A DNA stretch of 64,000 nucleotides from Sediminibacterium sp. Gen4 (GCA_013391385.1 JACBFI010000011.1:1-64000), one strand, 5' to 3'. Numbered from the stretch's first letter, positions 33,384 through 43,952 are shown. Numbers and translations: made by a program. Notes: generated by a model not told the origin, from the sequence alone.

Positions 33384-34295
33384 ATGAAGATCTTATCTAA
33401 AAGGTCTATGGCTATTTTTTGCCTAACCCTTATCACATTTAGTGCTGTTGCACAAGAAACAGACCTGTTTAAGATGCAAGACAGCACTGCTGCTGCTGAA
33501 GACAAAAACAGAACTGAAAAAACACTCAACACTTTTTATTCTACACGCTTGGTAACCACACAAACGGTAGAAATAACCGGCAAAGGGAGTATGGACTTTC
33601 GCATCAACCACCGTTTTGCTCCTTTAAACCAAGGCTTCTATAATTTATTCGGATTGGATTTTGTTGCCGCACGTATTGGTTTTGATTTTGGATTAGCAGA
33701 AAATCTGATGATCGGTATCGGTAGAACCGGAACCAATAAGGAAGCAGATGCTTTTATCAAATACAGACTTCTCAGACAAAGCAGTGGTGTGAAAAATGTA
33801 CCGGTATCGGTTTCCCTCTTAGGTTCTGTGATGTATCGTGGTTTACGCTACGCTGATCCAACTTTGAATGTAAAAACCCAAGACAGAACCTATTATACGG
33901 CACAATTAATGGTGGCGCGTAAGTTCAATGAAAACACTTCTTTACAAATCTCTCCTACCTATACCCGATATAATCGAATTCTGTTCCTGTCTGGGGGTGC
34001 AAAAGACCTTTTCTCTATAGGCTTTTTAGCCAGACAAAAAGTGAGCAAGCGTGTAAGTATCAATGCCGAGTATTTTGTGCAGACTGAGCGTTTCGACGGC
34101 ACGTATAATCCATTATCCATTGGAGTAGATATACAAACAGGTGGGCATGTCTTCCAATTGCATTTCACCAATTCTATAGGTATGAACGAACATACTTTTA
34201 TTCATGAAACTTTTGGATCATGGGGCAAAGGGGATATACGCTGGGGTTTTAATATCTCCCGTATATTTAATATCGGTCGAAAGAAAAAAGCTTAA
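33384..34295 (+). CDS. DUF5777 family outer-membrane beta-barrel protein
   Basis: A 303-residue protein with signal peptide (MAIFCLTLITFSAVAQ). A polar stretch is followed by the family core: STRLVTTQTVEITGKGSMDFRINHRFAPLNQGFYNLFGLDFV, AENLMIGIGRTG, and terminal strands HVFQLHFTNSIGMNEHTFI and WGFNISRIF. Probably an outer-membrane barrel partner of the YceI protein. Transcription ends at the strong terminator at 34312. Confidence 0.85.
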   Translation: MKILSKRSMAIFCLTLITFSAVAQETDLFKMQDSTAAAEDKNRTEKTLNTFYSTRLVTTQTVEITGKGSMDFRINHRFAPLNQGFYNLFGLDFVAARIGFDFGLAENLMIGIGRTGTNKEADAFIKYRLLRQSSGVKNVPVSVSLLGSVMYRGLRYADPTLNVKTQDRTYYTAQLMVARKFNENTSLQISPTYTRYNRILFLSGGAKDLFSIGFLARQKVSKRVSINAEYFVQTERFDGTYNPLSIGVDIQTGGHVFQLHFTNSIGMNEHTFIHETFGSWGKGDIRWGFNISRIFNIGRKKKA

Positions 34296-34311
34296 AGAGA
34301 CAAAACCACTT

Positions 34312-34347
34312 AAAAGCCCCTGTATTCGTGAATACAGGGGCTTTTTT
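34312..34347 (+). terminator. Intrinsic terminator after the DUF5777 gene
   Basis: AAAAGCCCCTGTATTC and its complement form a very stable stem of 11 or more pairs with a CGTG loop, followed by T6. A-tract and T-tract make it usable in both directions. Confidence 0.95.
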
Positions 34348-34360
34348 ATTGCATTTTACC

Positions 34361-34368
34361 TATCTTTG
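34361..34368 (+). promoter_or_regulatory. Candidate -7 box of the metH operon
   Basis: TATCTTTG fits TAnnTTTG exactly, 163 nt before the first metH ATG, predicting a long 5' leader. Confidence 0.5.
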
Positions 34369-34389
34369 TATTCTACACAGGCGGATTTG

Positions 34390-34442
34390 TTTATTGTTCG
34401 GCCTGCACTCCTGCCTAAGGCAGGACAAATCGAACTAATAAA
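34390..34442 (+). promoter_or_regulatory. Structured 5' leader candidate of metH
   Basis: An outer stem TTTATTGTTCG (34390-34400) pairs with CGAACTAATAAA (34431-34442) with one bulge. Inside is the hairpin TCCTGCC-TAA-GGCAGGA (34409-34425). It lies in the leader between the -7 box and metH. I see no SAM-I, SAM-II or cobalamin riboswitch hallmark, so it is only a candidate regulatory structure; the inner palindrome may be a repeat. Confidence 0.4.
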
Positions 34443-34531
34443 CGTACAGAAAAGCACCCTCAAATTTTCTCCCTACGTTTTATTGGTTCACCCAAGTAAA
34501 TGAACAATTATTGTTCTTAAAGAAGTGAATT

Positions 34532-35548
34532 ATGAGTATTCGTAAAGAATTGGAAAAAAGAATTCTGGTGATTGATGGTGCCATGGGTACCATGATACAG
34601 CGTCACAAATTAACAGAAGCCGACTATCGTGGTGAGCGATTCAAAGATTGGCATTGCGACGTAAAAGGAAACAATGACTTGTTATGCATCACCCAACCGG
34701 ATATCATCAAAGGCATTCATAAAGAATACCTTGCTGCCGGTGCTGATATCATTGAAACCAATACTTTCAGCAGTACTACCATTGCAATGGCTGATTATGA
34801 TATGCAAGCGTTTGCCTATGAGTTGAATGTAGCAGCAGCTAAATGTGCCAAGGATGCCGTTAAAGAGTTTATCGCTGAAAATCCAACCACAACCGCTAAA
34901 TATGTTGCCGGGGCGATTGGTCCATTGAATAAAACATTGAGTCTGTCGCCTGATGTCAATAATCCGGGTTTCAGAGCGGTTACATTTGATGAAGTGGTAG
35001 CAGCTTACAAAGAACAGATCAAAGGATTGGTAGATGGCGGTGTAGATATTTTATTGATCGAAACCATTTTTGATACCCTTAATGCGAAGGGGGCCATTTT
35101 TGCTGCCAAACAATTTTTCCGTGAAACAGGTATACCGGAATTGCCGATCATGATCAGTGGTACCATTACGGATGCATCGGGAAGAACATTGAGTGGACAA
35201 ACACTCGAAGCCTTTTATACTTCTGTAATGCATGCAGAACCTTTAAGTGTGGGATTGAACTGTGCGTTAGGTGCTGCTGAAATGCGTTCACATATTGAAG
35301 AACTGAGTCAGATTGCAGCTTGTTATACTTCAGCTTATCCCAATGCCGGATTACCCAACGCGATGGGAGAATATGATGAAGCACCCCATCAAACTGCTCA
35401 TTTCATTGAAGAATGGGCACAACAAGGTTTTGTAAATATTGTAGGCGGTTGTTGCGGAACCACACCCGATCATATCAAGCATATCGCCGATCACGTTAAA
35501 AAGATTTCACCCAGACCAGTTCCTGTTATTGAAACAGCATTGGCTTAA
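34532..35548 (+). CDS. metH: Methionine synthase, homocysteine-binding module (split MetH, part 1)
   Basis: A 338-residue protein equal to the N-terminal homocysteine domain of cobalamin-dependent Met[40 protein letters not shown], and zinc ligands in GLNCALGA and [18 protein letters not shown]. The second part of the enzyme is the next gene, 16 nt on, so MetH is encoded as two chains. Together they transfer a methyl group from methyltetrahydrofolate to homocysteine. Splitting at this domain boundary occurs in other Bacteroidota; both halves look intact here. Confidence 0.93.
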   Translation: MSIRKELEKRILVIDGAMGTMIQRHKLTEADYRGERFKDWHCDVKGNNDLLCITQPDIIKGIHKEYLAAGADIIETNTFSSTTIAMADYDMQAFAYELNVAAAKCAKDAVKEFIAENPTTTAKYVAGAIGPLNKTLSLSPDVNNPGFRAVTFDEVVAAYKEQIKGLVDGGVDILLIETIFDTLNAKGAIFAAKQFFRETGIPELPIMISGTITDASGRTLSGQTLEAFYTSVMHAEPLSVGLNCALGAAEMRSHIEELSQIAACYTSAYPNAGLPNAMGEYDEAPHQTAHFIEEWAQQGFVNIVGGCCGTTPDHIKHIADHVKKISPRPVPVIETALA

Positions 35549-35564
35549 TTTTTAAGTTAACGAC

Positions 35565-38285
35565 ATGAGTTCAGCTACTATCATAAAACCTTATCTCCGT
35601 TTATCAGGTCTTGAACCCTTGGTGGTTAGACCGGAAACCAACTTCGTAAATGTTGGAGAGAGAACGAATGTAACAGGTTCTAAAAAATTTGCAAGACTGA
35701 TTCGCGAGAACAAGTACGAAGAAGCATTGTCTGTTGCCCGACAACAAGTAGAAAATGGTGCACAGGTGTTGGATGTGAACATGGATGACGCATTGTTGGA
35801 TGGTGTAAAAGCCATGACTACATTCCTGAATCTTTTACAAAGTGAACCGGATATCGCTCGTATCCCAATCATGATCGATAGCTCCAAATTTGAGATCATT
35901 GAAGCCGGATTAAAATGTGTACAGGGAAAATGCATTGTGAATTCCATCTCTATGAAAGAAGGAGAAGAGAAATTCATTGAACAGGCATTCATTTGTAAAG
36001 CATTTGGTGCGGCCGTTATTGTAATGGCTTTTGATGAAGTAGGACAAGCCGATACCAAGGCCAGAAAAGTAGAGATCTGTCACCGCGCGTATAAAATTCT
36101 TACCGAAAAAGTAGGCTTCCCTCCACAGGATATTATTTTCGATCCCAACATTTTTGCAGTAGCTACCGGTATTGAAGAGCACAATAATTATGCAGTTGAT
36201 TTTATTGAAGCAACCAGAGAAATCAAACAGTTGATGCCACTCACCAAAGTAAGTGGTGGTGTATCAAACGTTTCGTTTTCATTCCGTGGTAATGACCATG
36301 TACGTGAAGCCATTCACTCTGTATTTCTGTTTCATGCCATTAAGGCCGGAATGGATATGGGTATTGTGAATGCCGGACAATTGGTGGTATACGATGAAAT
36401 AGAACCCACACTTCGCGATCTATGCGAAGATGTACTGCTAAACAGAAATAACGAAAATAACGAAGCCACTGAAAAACTCATTGCGTTTGCAGAAACCGTG
36501 AAAGCAAAGGGTAAAGTGGAAGTGAAAGATGAAGCCTGGCGTAATGAGCCTGTTGAAAAAAGACTGGCACATTCTCTCATCAATGGTATCACTGATTATA
36601 TTGAAGCAGATACAGAAGAAGCCCGACAAAAATATCCCAAGCCACTGGATGTGATTGAAGGTCCATTGATGGATGGAATGAACATTGTAGGTGATTTATT
36701 TGGTGCTGGTAAAATGTTCTTACCACAAGTGGTGAAGAGTGCACGTGTGATGAAAAAAAGCGTAGCAGTCCTCACTCCCTTTATTGAAGCGGAGAAAGAA
36801 GAGAGAAAACAAGCACACCTCAAAGCCGGAACCGCCAACACAGAAGCAGCCGGTGCAGCAAAAATATTATTGGCCACGGTGAAAGGTGATGTACACGATA
36901 TCGGAAAAAATATTGTAGGTGTGGTATTGGGTTGTAATGGATATGATATCATTGATCTGGGTGTAATGGTACCTGCGGATAAAATTTTGGATGCTGCACA
37001 AAAAGAAAATGCAGACATCATTGGTCTGAGCGGACTGATCACGCCTTCATTGGATGAAATGGTACATATTGCCAAAGAAATGAAACGTCGAGGCATGACG
37101 CAGCCTTTATTAATTGGAGGAGCCACTACTTCCAGAATGCATACTGCCGTTAAGATCGCTCCGGAATATGGCAATGGTGTGATTCATGTATTAGATGCTT
37201 CCAGAAGTGTAACAGTCGCCGGTTCTTTATTGAACAAAGAACAGAAAGAGGTATTCCTGAAATCTACCACTGAGGAATATGTAAAACTGAAAGAAGGATT
37301 TGATAATAAAAAAAGTATCAAACAATACTTGCCTTACAGTGAAGCATTACAGAACAAAGTCAATATCGATTGGGCTGGTTTCTCTCCTGTTACGCCGGGT
37401 TTTACAGGTATTCAAGTATTTGCAGATGCAGATTTGAATGAGATTCGTTCTTATATCGATTGGAAACCTTTCTTCATTGCTTGGGAAATGCATGGCAATT
37501 TCCCTGAGATACTGACTGACACTGTGGTTGGAAAAGAAGCTACTAAATTGTACAATGATGCCAATGCTTTATTGGATACCATCATTGCAGAAAAATGGCT
37601 CACTGCCAAAGGAACCATTGGTTTCTGGGAAGCTGCCAGTGAAGATGATGATGTGGTTGTAATCGACAAAGACAAAAAAATCACGCTTTCCTTCCTGCGT
37701 CAACAAATCAAAAAAGCACCCGGACAACCGAATTTATCTTTAGCTGATTTTATTGCTCCTGCAAGTAGCGGAAAGAAAGATCATATCGGTGCTTTCGCTG
37801 TCACCATTCATGGTATTGATGAACACATCAAGAAATTTGAAGCGAATCATGATGATTATAACAAGATCATGCTACAAGCTTTAGCTGATCGTTTAGCAGA
37901 AGCATTTGCAGAATTCCTGCATTTGAAAACCCGAAAAGAATATTGGGGCTATGATCAAAATGAGTCACTCAGCAATGAAGAGCTCATCAAAGAAAAATAT
38001 GTGGGTATTCGTCCCGCACCCGGTTATCCTGCTTGTCCTGATCATACTGAAAAATATAAATTATTCGATTTACTGAAAGTCACTCAAAACATCGGTATAG
38101 AACTTACAGAAAGTTTGGCCATGTATCCTGCATCGTCTGTATGTGGATGGTATTTTGCTCATCCGCAAAGTCAGTACTATGGAGTAGGCAAAATTCAGCA
38201 AGATCAGTTTGAAGACTATGCCAGAAGAAAAGGCATGACAAAAGAAGTTGCAGAAAAATGGCTGAGTCCGGTGTTGGAAGGCTAG
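35565..38285 (+). CDS. metH: Methionine synthase, folate, cobalamin and activation modules (split MetH, part 2)
   Basis: A 906-residue protein. The pterin-binding domain begins [20 protein letters not shown]. The cobalamin cap and Rossmann domain has the lower-axial histidine in [19 protein letters not shown] (near residue 445). The C-terminal activation domain carries [17 protein letters not shown] and [22 protein letters not shown]. It lacks the homocysteine domain, which the preceding gene provides. Ends 9 nt before repeat R7. Confidence 0.95.
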   Translation: MSSATIIKPYLRLSGLEPLVVRPETNFVNVGERTNVTGSKKFARLIRENKYEEALSVARQQVENGAQVLDVNMDDALLDGVKAMTTFLNLLQSEPDIARIPIMIDSSKFEIIEAGLKCVQGKCIVNSISMKEGEEKFIEQAFICKAFGAAVIVMAFDEVGQADTKARKVEICHRAYKILTEKVGFPPQDIIFDPNIFAVATGIEEHNNYAVDFIEATREIKQLMPLTKVSGGVSNVSFSFRGNDHVREAIHSVFLFHAIKAGMDMGIVNAGQLVVYDEIEPTLRDLCEDVLLNRNNENNEATEKLIAFAETVKAKGKVEVKDEAWRNEPVEKRLAHSLINGITDYIEADTEEARQKYPKPLDVIEGPLMDGMNIVGDLFGAGKMFLPQVVKSARVMKKSVAVLTPFIEAEKEERKQAHLKAGTANTEAAGAAKILLATVKGDVHDIGKNIVGVVLGCNGYDIIDLGVMVPADKILDAAQKENADIIGLSGLITPSLDEMVHIAKEMKRRGMTQPLLIGGATTSRMHTAVKIAPEYGNGVIHVLDASRSVTVAGSLLNKEQKEVFLKSTTEEYVKLKEGFDNKKSIKQYLPYSEALQNKVNIDWAGFSPVTPGFTGIQVFADADLNEIRSYIDWKPFFIAWEMHGNFPEILTDTVVGKEATKLYNDANALLDTIIAEKWLTAKGTIGFWEAASEDDDVVVIDKDKKITLSFLRQQIKKAPGQPNLSLADFIAPASSGKKDHIGAFAVTIHGIDEHIKKFEANHDDYNKIMLQALADRLAEAFAEFLHLKTRKEYWGYDQNESLSNEELIKEKYVGIRPAPGYPACPDHTEKYKLFDLLKVTQNIGIELTESLAMYPASSVCGWYFAHPQSQYYGVGKIQQDQFEDYARRKGMTKEVAEKWLSPVLEG

Positions 38286-38293
38286 AGAATATT

Positions 38294-38342
38294 GAATGTA
38301 GAATGTCCAATTTCGAAATTTGACATTCTACGTTCTACATTC
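38294..38342. repeat. Inverted-repeat element R7 (GAATGTA words)
   Basis: AGAATGTCCAATTT (38300-38313) pairs with AAATTTGACATTCT (38316-38329) at 13 of 14 positions around a CG centre. The flanks are further GAATGTA-type heptamers (three on the right arm, two on the left). It directly follows metH and may act as its terminator. Confidence 0.8.
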
Positions 38343-38353
38343 TTCTGTTTATT

Positions 38354-38373
38354 ACCTTTTCTCAAATAACCAC
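38354..38373 (+). repeat. Left 20-bp direct repeat flanking the peptide island
   Basis: ACCTTTTCTCAAATAACCAC differs at one position from 48773-48792, which is the 3' end of the LOG-family gene (codons for WWLFEKR). This copy is not part of any gene. It looks like a duplicated or left-behind piece of that gene end. Confidence 0.75.
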
Positions 38374-38463
38374 GTGAATATAATAGCGCTAATCATTTAT
38401 ATGCATCTAGAACACCCATCTCTTTGACCTTGTTGTTGACGAATGATGAAATTGTTCATATAT

Positions 38464-38526
38464 TCAATTAATATCGCTAATTTGATATGCTTTGGGTAGT
38501 CTATAACTATTAAATCTCCAATTCAT
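38464..38526 (-). pseudogene. Fossil of the VKOR-thioredoxin gene: first codons joined to last codons
   Basis: On the minus strand this 20-codon frame reads MNWRFN followed by SYRLPKAYQISDIN. The first part matches the start of the full gene at 47824 (MTWKFN) and the second its C-terminal end (GYQLPKTYQIKDIS). About 520 codons in between are missing. The start codon is at the same place relative to the duplicated control region as in the intact copy, so this is a deletion remnant of a second gene copy. Confidence 0.8.
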
Positions 38527-38670
38527 TAATCAAATAAGCAAATTCAAGTAGGGGTATATTTATACCCTGCTAAATAAAATCATCTGCGAAATTTTAATCT
38601 AATGGGGAGAAAATCCGCTTACCTATTGCTTAATTTAACAAACCCCATGTTCTTATTTATGGAAATGGTA
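38521..38670. repeat. Left copy of the duplicated control region
   Basis: About 150 bp align with 47819-47980 in the same orientation, including the runs CAAATTCA-GTAGGGG, AATTTAACA and ATTTATGGAAATGGT. Two dyads are present: GGGTATA-TT-TATACCC (38552-38567, perfect) and GGGGA-N5-TCCGC (38604-38618, one mismatch). This copy no longer drives an intact gene; the HlyD gene ends 29 nt to its right. Confidence 0.85.
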
Positions 38671-38698
38671 AGTTACTATTCAAAAGACATATCAACTT

Positions 38699-40036
38699 TC
38701 ACCTTCTAAACAAACCTCTCCATTGATAGAAAAGCCGATCTGCTAAAGTGGCTTCAGCAGTTATAACTTCAGCGGTACCCGTTAAATTATTACTAAATTG
38801 AACCACCCTATTGTAATTAGTATTTAATCCTCTATTCAATTGAACTCTAATTAAAAATACAGAGTCTTTATATGGAACTGCTGGTATATTTTCGATAACT
38901 CCCTTTAATACACCATATTCATTTCTTTGATAACTATTCAAAGCAATATTTACTGATTGCCCTATTGTTAGCTTACCAAAATTTTGTTGCGAAGCAATGA
39001 TTTCAGCAAAATATTCCGGCTGCTCAGGGATGATATAAAATAACTCCTGTCCTACTTTTACCCAGCTATTCTTTTGAAAATAATTAATGTACTGCAATCT
39101 CCCAGTTTCACTGGCTATTAGCATATACCTGTTAGTCCATTCAGCTATTGAACTTTTGGCATTCAATAAAGCTGTAATAAAATTCTGGCGAATATCTGAA
39201 CTATTCTTTTTAAGTTCAATCAATTCCTTTTCTTTGGAGAGCGCATTGGCTGTTTGATTAATCGTACTAGCATCCACCTGCACTAATTGCTGCTGTTTGG
39301 CCAGCACTATGGTTTTGTCTTTATTCAACTCAAGAGGGGCAATTATTTTTTCTTTTGCTAGTTTTTCGTTTATCCCCAACAGGTTTCGCTGCATATCTAA
39401 ATCCTGTACAATTAGCTTCTTTTGTTCTTCTCCATTCAATTGTAGTTGATTAATAATAGCAAGATCTTTAGCTATTGTTGCTTTTTTTTCCTCAAAATAT
39501 CCGTTTGGTTGCGACCAACTTAACTGATATAGTTGTTGCTGTATCTCTAAGTAATTTTTTTGCAAATCTCCCAGATTATTCAGTACAACTAAGGTTTCAA
39601 TTGCTGTCCAATTATTATTTATAATTTTTTGCTCAACCCGTTCAATCCATTCTTTTAATACTAACACTTGTGTATAATCGGCATTGCTTTGTAAAATACC
39701 TAGTAAATCTCCCTGATGTACTCGGCTATTTTCTTTAGCAGCTAACAATACCAAACTTCCTTCGGTTTTACTAATCACTTGTTTAGGTAGGTTTTTGCCA
39801 ACAATACGAACAGGAGCTTTTATCAAATCCGGATAACGAATAAAAAATGTGACTATAAATAATAATCCTATAATCAGAAAAAATAATGCAATTCCATATC
39901 GAACAATCCATACAGGTTTACTGCTGATAATCTCTCGCACTTCGTGGCTATAAATACGATCCGCTTCATCTAAGCGTTCAATCTTAGCGGCCTTGAGCAT
40001 ATCATCCAAACTATATGATTTTTCTTTTTGTGGCAT
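38699..40036 (-). CDS. HlyD-type membrane fusion protein of a peptide exporter
   Basis: A 445-residue adaptor: short cytosolic N-terminus (KEKSYSLDDMLKAAKI), one membrane helix (GIALFFLIIGLLFIVTFFI, about 48-66), a biotinyl-lipoyl-like half motif (SKTEGSLVLLAAKENSRVHQGDLLGIL), a long coiled-coil hairpin rich in Gln, Lys and Asn (about 125-300), and the HlyD beta barrel (WVKVGQELFYIIPEQPEYFAEIIASQQNFGKLTIGQSVNIALNSY region). It links the ABC transporter across the periplasm to an outer-membrane channel. Ten nt separate it from the transporter gene. Confidence 0.9.
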   Translation of the reverse strand: MPQKEKSYSLDDMLKAAKIERLDEADRIYSHEVREIISSKPVWIVRYGIALFFLIIGLLFIVTFFIRYPDLIKAPVRIVGKNLPKQVISKTEGSLVLLAAKENSRVHQGDLLGILQSNADYTQVLVLKEWIERVEQKIINNNWTAIETLVVLNNLGDLQKNYLEIQQQLYQLSWSQPNGYFEEKKATIAKDLAIINQLQLNGEEQKKLIVQDLDMQRNLLGINEKLAKEKIIAPLELNKDKTIVLAKQQQLVQVDASTINQTANALSKEKELIELKKNSSDIRQNFITALLNAKSSIAEWTNRYMLIASETGRLQYINYFQKNSWVKVGQELFYIIPEQPEYFAEIIASQQNFGKLTIGQSVNIALNSYQRNEYGVLKGVIENIPAVPYKDSVFLIRVQLNRGLNTNYNRVVQFSNNLTGTAEVITAEATLADRLFYQWRGLFRR

Positions 40037-40045
40037 AGTATGTCT

Positions 40046-42310
40046 TTAATCACCTAGTTCTAATTGATTTTTTACTAAAGTAAAATACTCTCCTTTCAAA
40101 GCCGTAAGTTCTGTATGTGTTCCTTGCTCTATAATAACTCCGTTGTGTAATACCACAATTTGATCGGCATGACGAACAGTGCTTAGCCGATGGGCTACTA
40201 CTATTACTGTTTTACCTTCAAAAAAAAGGTTTAGATTCTTAAGAATGGTACTTTCATTATTAGCATCCAGCGCATTCGTTGCTTCATCTAATAAAATGAG
40301 TTCAGGGTTTTTATAAACAGCTCTTGCTATGAGTATACGTTGTCGTTGCCCCGCACTTACGCCTGTACCCTCAGTGCCAATTTTTGTATTATACCCTAAT
40401 GGAAGACTTTCTATAAAAGAAGTAATGTTTGCGATTTTTGCGGCATAACGTAATCGTTCTTTATCAGGATAATCTTCTCCTACAGCAATATTTTTGGCAA
40501 TACTGTCAGAGAAAATAAAACTATCCTGCATTACCACACCACATTGTTTACGCCAAGCACGATGACTGATATTAGATAGGTTGAGTCCAGCAGACTGCGC
40601 TATATCACCTACATAGATTTCGCCTGATTTAGTATCATAAAATTTGAGTAAAATCTTAAGAAGAGTTGTTTTACCACTACCGCTGGAACCCACTATTGCG
40701 GTTATTTTACCATGCGGAATTTGCATACTAATATTTTTAAGCACTGGCTCATTACCAGCACCGGGATAAGTAAAACTAATATTGTATAAGTGTAACGATC
40801 TGTTTTGTGGTAGTTCACTTACGAGTGGATTGGCGTTGTTATTATTTAGGTTAACAGGCTCCTCATCGGGTAACTTGTGAATTTCATTTAGCCTTTCAAG
40901 ACTTATTTTAGCCAACTGCCAGTTCTGAACAAAACCGATCATTTGCTCAATGGGGGCATTTAATTGACCAATGATATATTGAATGGCCAGCATAGCACCA
41001 AGCGTAATTTGTCCTTGAATAACGGCACTAGCTGCTATAAAAGTGATAAAGATATTCTTGCCTTCATTAATAAAAAATGCACCAGCTTGTTGCCATTGGT
41101 TAAGAGACAAGTTCTTCATACCCAAGCGAAATAATGCAGCTTGTAAATGTTCCCATTGCCAGCGTTGTTGCTTTTCGCTACCATGCAGTTTAATTTCCTG
41201 CATACCTTGGACTAGTTGAATCGAACGGCTTTGCTCAGCTGCTGCTATATCAAATTGCTGATAATCTAGTTGCTTACGCTTTTTCAGGAATACTAAAATC
41301 CAGAATCCATATACAATACTAGCCCCCGAAAATACACCGAAAATAAGCATGTTGTAATTGAGAAGTACTACCGAAAATATCAACAAATTAAACAAAGAGA
41401 ATAGTGTATTCAGTGAGGTGCCGGTTAAAAAATTTTGAATACGTTTATGATCATTCATTCTTTGCAGAATATCGCCGGTTTTTTTACTGTCGAAATAAGC
41501 CAAGGGTAATTTCATCAGTTTTATAAGAAAGCCGGTTAAAATAGAAATATTAATACGGCTGCTGATATGGTACAAAATCCAGCTACGAATGAATTCAACA
41601 CTTAAACGACCAACAAACAATGCTAGCTGCGCCAAGAGAATAATATAAACAAACTGAATATTTTGGGTATTGATACCTACGTCTACCACACTTTGAGTTA
41701 AGAAAGGAAATACCAGTTGTAATAAGCTACCCAGTATTACCCCTAAGAATAATTGAATCACTAGTTTTCTGTGTGGCCTAAGGTAGCCCCAAAGTTGGTT
41801 GGCATGGTTAGTAGCTACTTCTTTAAAATCTTCCCCATACTGCCTATTATAAAAATTTTGTCCGGGTTCTAATAAAAGAGCAATACCTGATGCTTCTCCA
41901 TCTTCACTTTTATCGCTGATCCATTTTTTAAGAAATAAAGATTGATCAATACTGATAATACCAGTTGCAGGATCTGCAATCTTAACTTTTTGATATTTTT
42001 TATTATTAAAAAACCGTTTTTTTTGCGGCAGCAGAATAATAAAATGGTTTTGTCCCCAGTGCAAAATAGCAGGTTTAGGAGCTTCTTCAAGCAGTTTTGT
42101 AAAACTTAATTTGAGTGCTGTTGTTTGGAACCCAATTTTTTCAGCAGCATCGCTAATACCTAATAAGTTTACGCCTTCTTTACCAATCTCTGTCAACTCG
42201 CGTAACTTTTCCAATGCAAAATAACGGCCATAATGTCTGCTAATCATATACAAACAGGTTGGACCGCAGTCCATCTGATTCTGTTGTTTTAGGAAAAAAA
42301 AAGAGTTCAT
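40046..42310 (-). CDS. Peptidase-containing ABC transporter (C39 family bacteriocin exporter)
   Basis: A 754-residue exporter in three parts. Residues 1-135 form a C39 peptidase with catalytic Cys15 (QQNQMDCGPTC), His89 (HWGQNHF) and Asp113 (IADPATG), so it should cut after the double-glycine leader. Residues about 160-450 are six membrane helices. Residues about 500-754 are the ATPase with Walker A GSSGSGKTT, signature SAGQRQR and Walker B LILLDEATNALD. It should remove leaders from the two small precursors of this locus and export the mature peptides. Confidence 0.95.
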   Translation of the reverse strand: MNSFFFLKQQNQMDCGPTCLYMISRHYGRYFALEKLRELTEIGKEGVNLLGISDAAEKIGFQTTALKLSFTKLLEEAPKPAILHWGQNHFIILLPQKKRFFNNKKYQKVKIADPATGIISIDQSLFLKKWISDKSEDGEASGIALLLEPGQNFYNRQYGEDFKEVATNHANQLWGYLRPHRKLVIQLFLGVILGSLLQLVFPFLTQSVVDVGINTQNIQFVYIILLAQLALFVGRLSVEFIRSWILYHISSRINISILTGFLIKLMKLPLAYFDSKKTGDILQRMNDHKRIQNFLTGTSLNTLFSLFNLLIFSVVLLNYNMLIFGVFSGASIVYGFWILVFLKKRKQLDYQQFDIAAAEQSRSIQLVQGMQEIKLHGSEKQQRWQWEHLQAALFRLGMKNLSLNQWQQAGAFFINEGKNIFITFIAASAVIQGQITLGAMLAIQYIIGQLNAPIEQMIGFVQNWQLAKISLERLNEIHKLPDEEPVNLNNNNANPLVSELPQNRSLHLYNISFTYPGAGNEPVLKNISMQIPHGKITAIVGSSGSGKTTLLKILLKFYDTKSGEIYVGDIAQSAGLNLSNISHRAWRKQCGVVMQDSFIFSDSIAKNIAVGEDYPDKERLRYAAKIANITSFIESLPLGYNTKIGTEGTGVSAGQRQRILIARAVYKNPELILLDEATNALDANNESTILKNLNLFFEGKTVIVVAHRLSTVRHADQIVVLHNGVIIEQGTHTELTALKGEYFTLVKNQLELGD

Positions 42311-42437
42311 TAGTATTGAAAAACAAGATGATTAAACTATTAGAAGCTCCTAAGAATTGCTTAATTAGAATGCTTTAATATTTAGACATTGAAAAAACGC
42401 TTATTTGTTTACAGCTTTATCATTACTGAGGATATAT

Positions 42438-43940
42438 TTAGAATGATTTAAACCAAGAATTCAAATCAGTTAGTAGCTTACTTCCTGAAGAAGGTCTTGG
42501 AGCATCCTTATTCATTATCTTACCAGATTCATCAACTATCAAATATCTTGGTATAGAAAACACTTCAGAAGAGGGATAAAGTTTTTTTATATCATTAACT
42601 AACTTTTCAGACGCTAGTAAATGGATGCCCTCTAAATCATGTCGTTGAATTGTTGTTTTCCATTGTTCAGTATTTTGTGGCAGATCAATTGAAAGAAACA
42701 CCTTTTTTATATTATATGTTGATAAATAGCTGTCGATATTTGTATAGTTCTTAAATTCTTGAATACAAGGAATACACCAAGTTGCCCATATATCTACATA
42801 TAGCCTCTCTTTACCAAGATAATTTGTTAAATCAACAAGGGAAGAAATTGTGATACTACTATCAATAAAAGTGATTTTTTTATTGATAGTTATACTATGA
42901 TTCTTCAGAAAGTTTTTTTCTTTCTCTTTTAAATAGGCAGAATAAATATTTTCTGCTTTTTCAATTTCTTTATAAACAATAAAATCATCTTTAGTTATTA
43001 ATGTAGGCATAGCATTTAAAATATCTATCATAAATCTACCCAGCAAGTAAGATTGTAAATTTTTAGGGGCGTAAAGTATCGGGACAAAATATTTACTTAG
43101 TTTAAACACTTTCTCGTTAATTAGAAATGTCGAATCAGGCATTTGCTCGAGAGAGAGTATTTCGGATTTTTCGAAATATTCTAATTCAATCATGCCTGCA
43201 GTATAGGGAACAGCAAGAACACTTTTGAAAATATTTTCATCGAATGGATTTAAAGTTCTTCTTAGTTTCTCTAGAATTACTTTTTTTGTCGAGCTACTAT
43301 TAATATAACTTATTTTATTTAGTGGTTTTAGAGAAATGTCTCTAGCGATTTCTCGCAGAAAAACAGCTTTGAAATTAATTAATACTAAGTTCCGAAATGA
43401 ATCACTAATTAGCTTTTCATTATACAAGTCATTATATTTGGAGACATATAAATCAACAATTTGATGAAACTTATCTAATACCTCATCAATGCTTTGATAA
43501 TTTTCTTCAATTAAATTCCAAATCGGAGTAAACTTCGCCGTAAAATTTGGGTAAACAAATTGTTCATTAAATAGTTTTATTCCAGCTGCATTAGATCCTG
43601 TAATTTTCATCCAATCAAGATTTACAGGTGCGGAATCACCAAATACTTTTGCATGCAGGTTTAATACTCCATTAGTTTCTGCATATACAAAAAAAGGCAT
43701 GCCATCAAATGATATTTTTATAAACCCATCTTCTTTAATAGGAAAATCAAATGAATGAATACCGGTAGTATCTAAAGTTACAACCCTTGTAGCCAAAGAA
43801 TTATTATACCATTTGTTTTCATAAGGGTCAAAAATACTCAATGTAACAGGATGATCTGATTCTAAGCTAATGTTAAGTGTAAACTGACAAAAAATTGTGT
43901 TTACATTAAACAGACATAATATCAACAATATTGTTTTCAT
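42438..43940 (-). CDS. TlpA-like thioredoxin-domain protein (copy 2), secreted
   Basis: A 500-residue protein with signal peptide (MKTILLILCLFNVNTIFC). A long N-terminal helical and beta region of unknown fold precedes a C-terminal TlpA/AhpC-like thioredoxin domain with the redox motif YVDIWATWCIPCIQEF (near residue 388) and the FSIPRYLIVDESGKI segment with the cis-Pro. Its place after a Cys-rich precursor suggests reduction or isomerisation of peptide disulfides in the periplasm. Position parallels the TlpA at 44458, as expected from module duplication, though sequence identity outside the thioredoxin domain looks low. Confidence 0.85.
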   Translation of the reverse strand: MKTILLILCLFNVNTIFCQFTLNISLESDHPVTLSIFDPYENKWYNNSLATRVVTLDTTGIHSFDFPIKEDGFIKISFDGMPFFVYAETNGVLNLHAKVFGDSAPVNLDWMKITGSNAAGIKLFNEQFVYPNFTAKFTPIWNLIEENYQSIDEVLDKFHQIVDLYVSKYNDLYNEKLISDSFRNLVLINFKAVFLREIARDISLKPLNKISYINSSSTKKVILEKLRRTLNPFDENIFKSVLAVPYTAGMIELEYFEKSEILSLEQMPDSTFLINEKVFKLSKYFVPILYAPKNLQSYLLGRFMIDILNAMPTLITKDDFIVYKEIEKAENIYSAYLKEKEKNFLKNHSITINKKITFIDSSITISSLVDLTNYLGKERLYVDIWATWCIPCIQEFKNYTNIDSYLSTYNIKKVFLSIDLPQNTEQWKTTIQRHDLEGIHLLASEKLVNDIKKLYPSSEVFSIPRYLIVDESGKIMNKDAPRPSSGSKLLTDLNSWFKSF

Positions 43941-43952
43941 AAAAGAAAATTA

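Noticed and set aside
34369..34531. SAM or cobalamin riboswitch before metH
   Set aside because: Core sequence motifs of the known classes are not visible; kept only as an unclassified structured leader.
38433..38443. TTGTTGACGAA, an 11-nt match to helix A of the precursor leaders
   Set aside because: It lies in the opposite orientation relative to the fossil VKOR end and no partner arm is present; probably chance.
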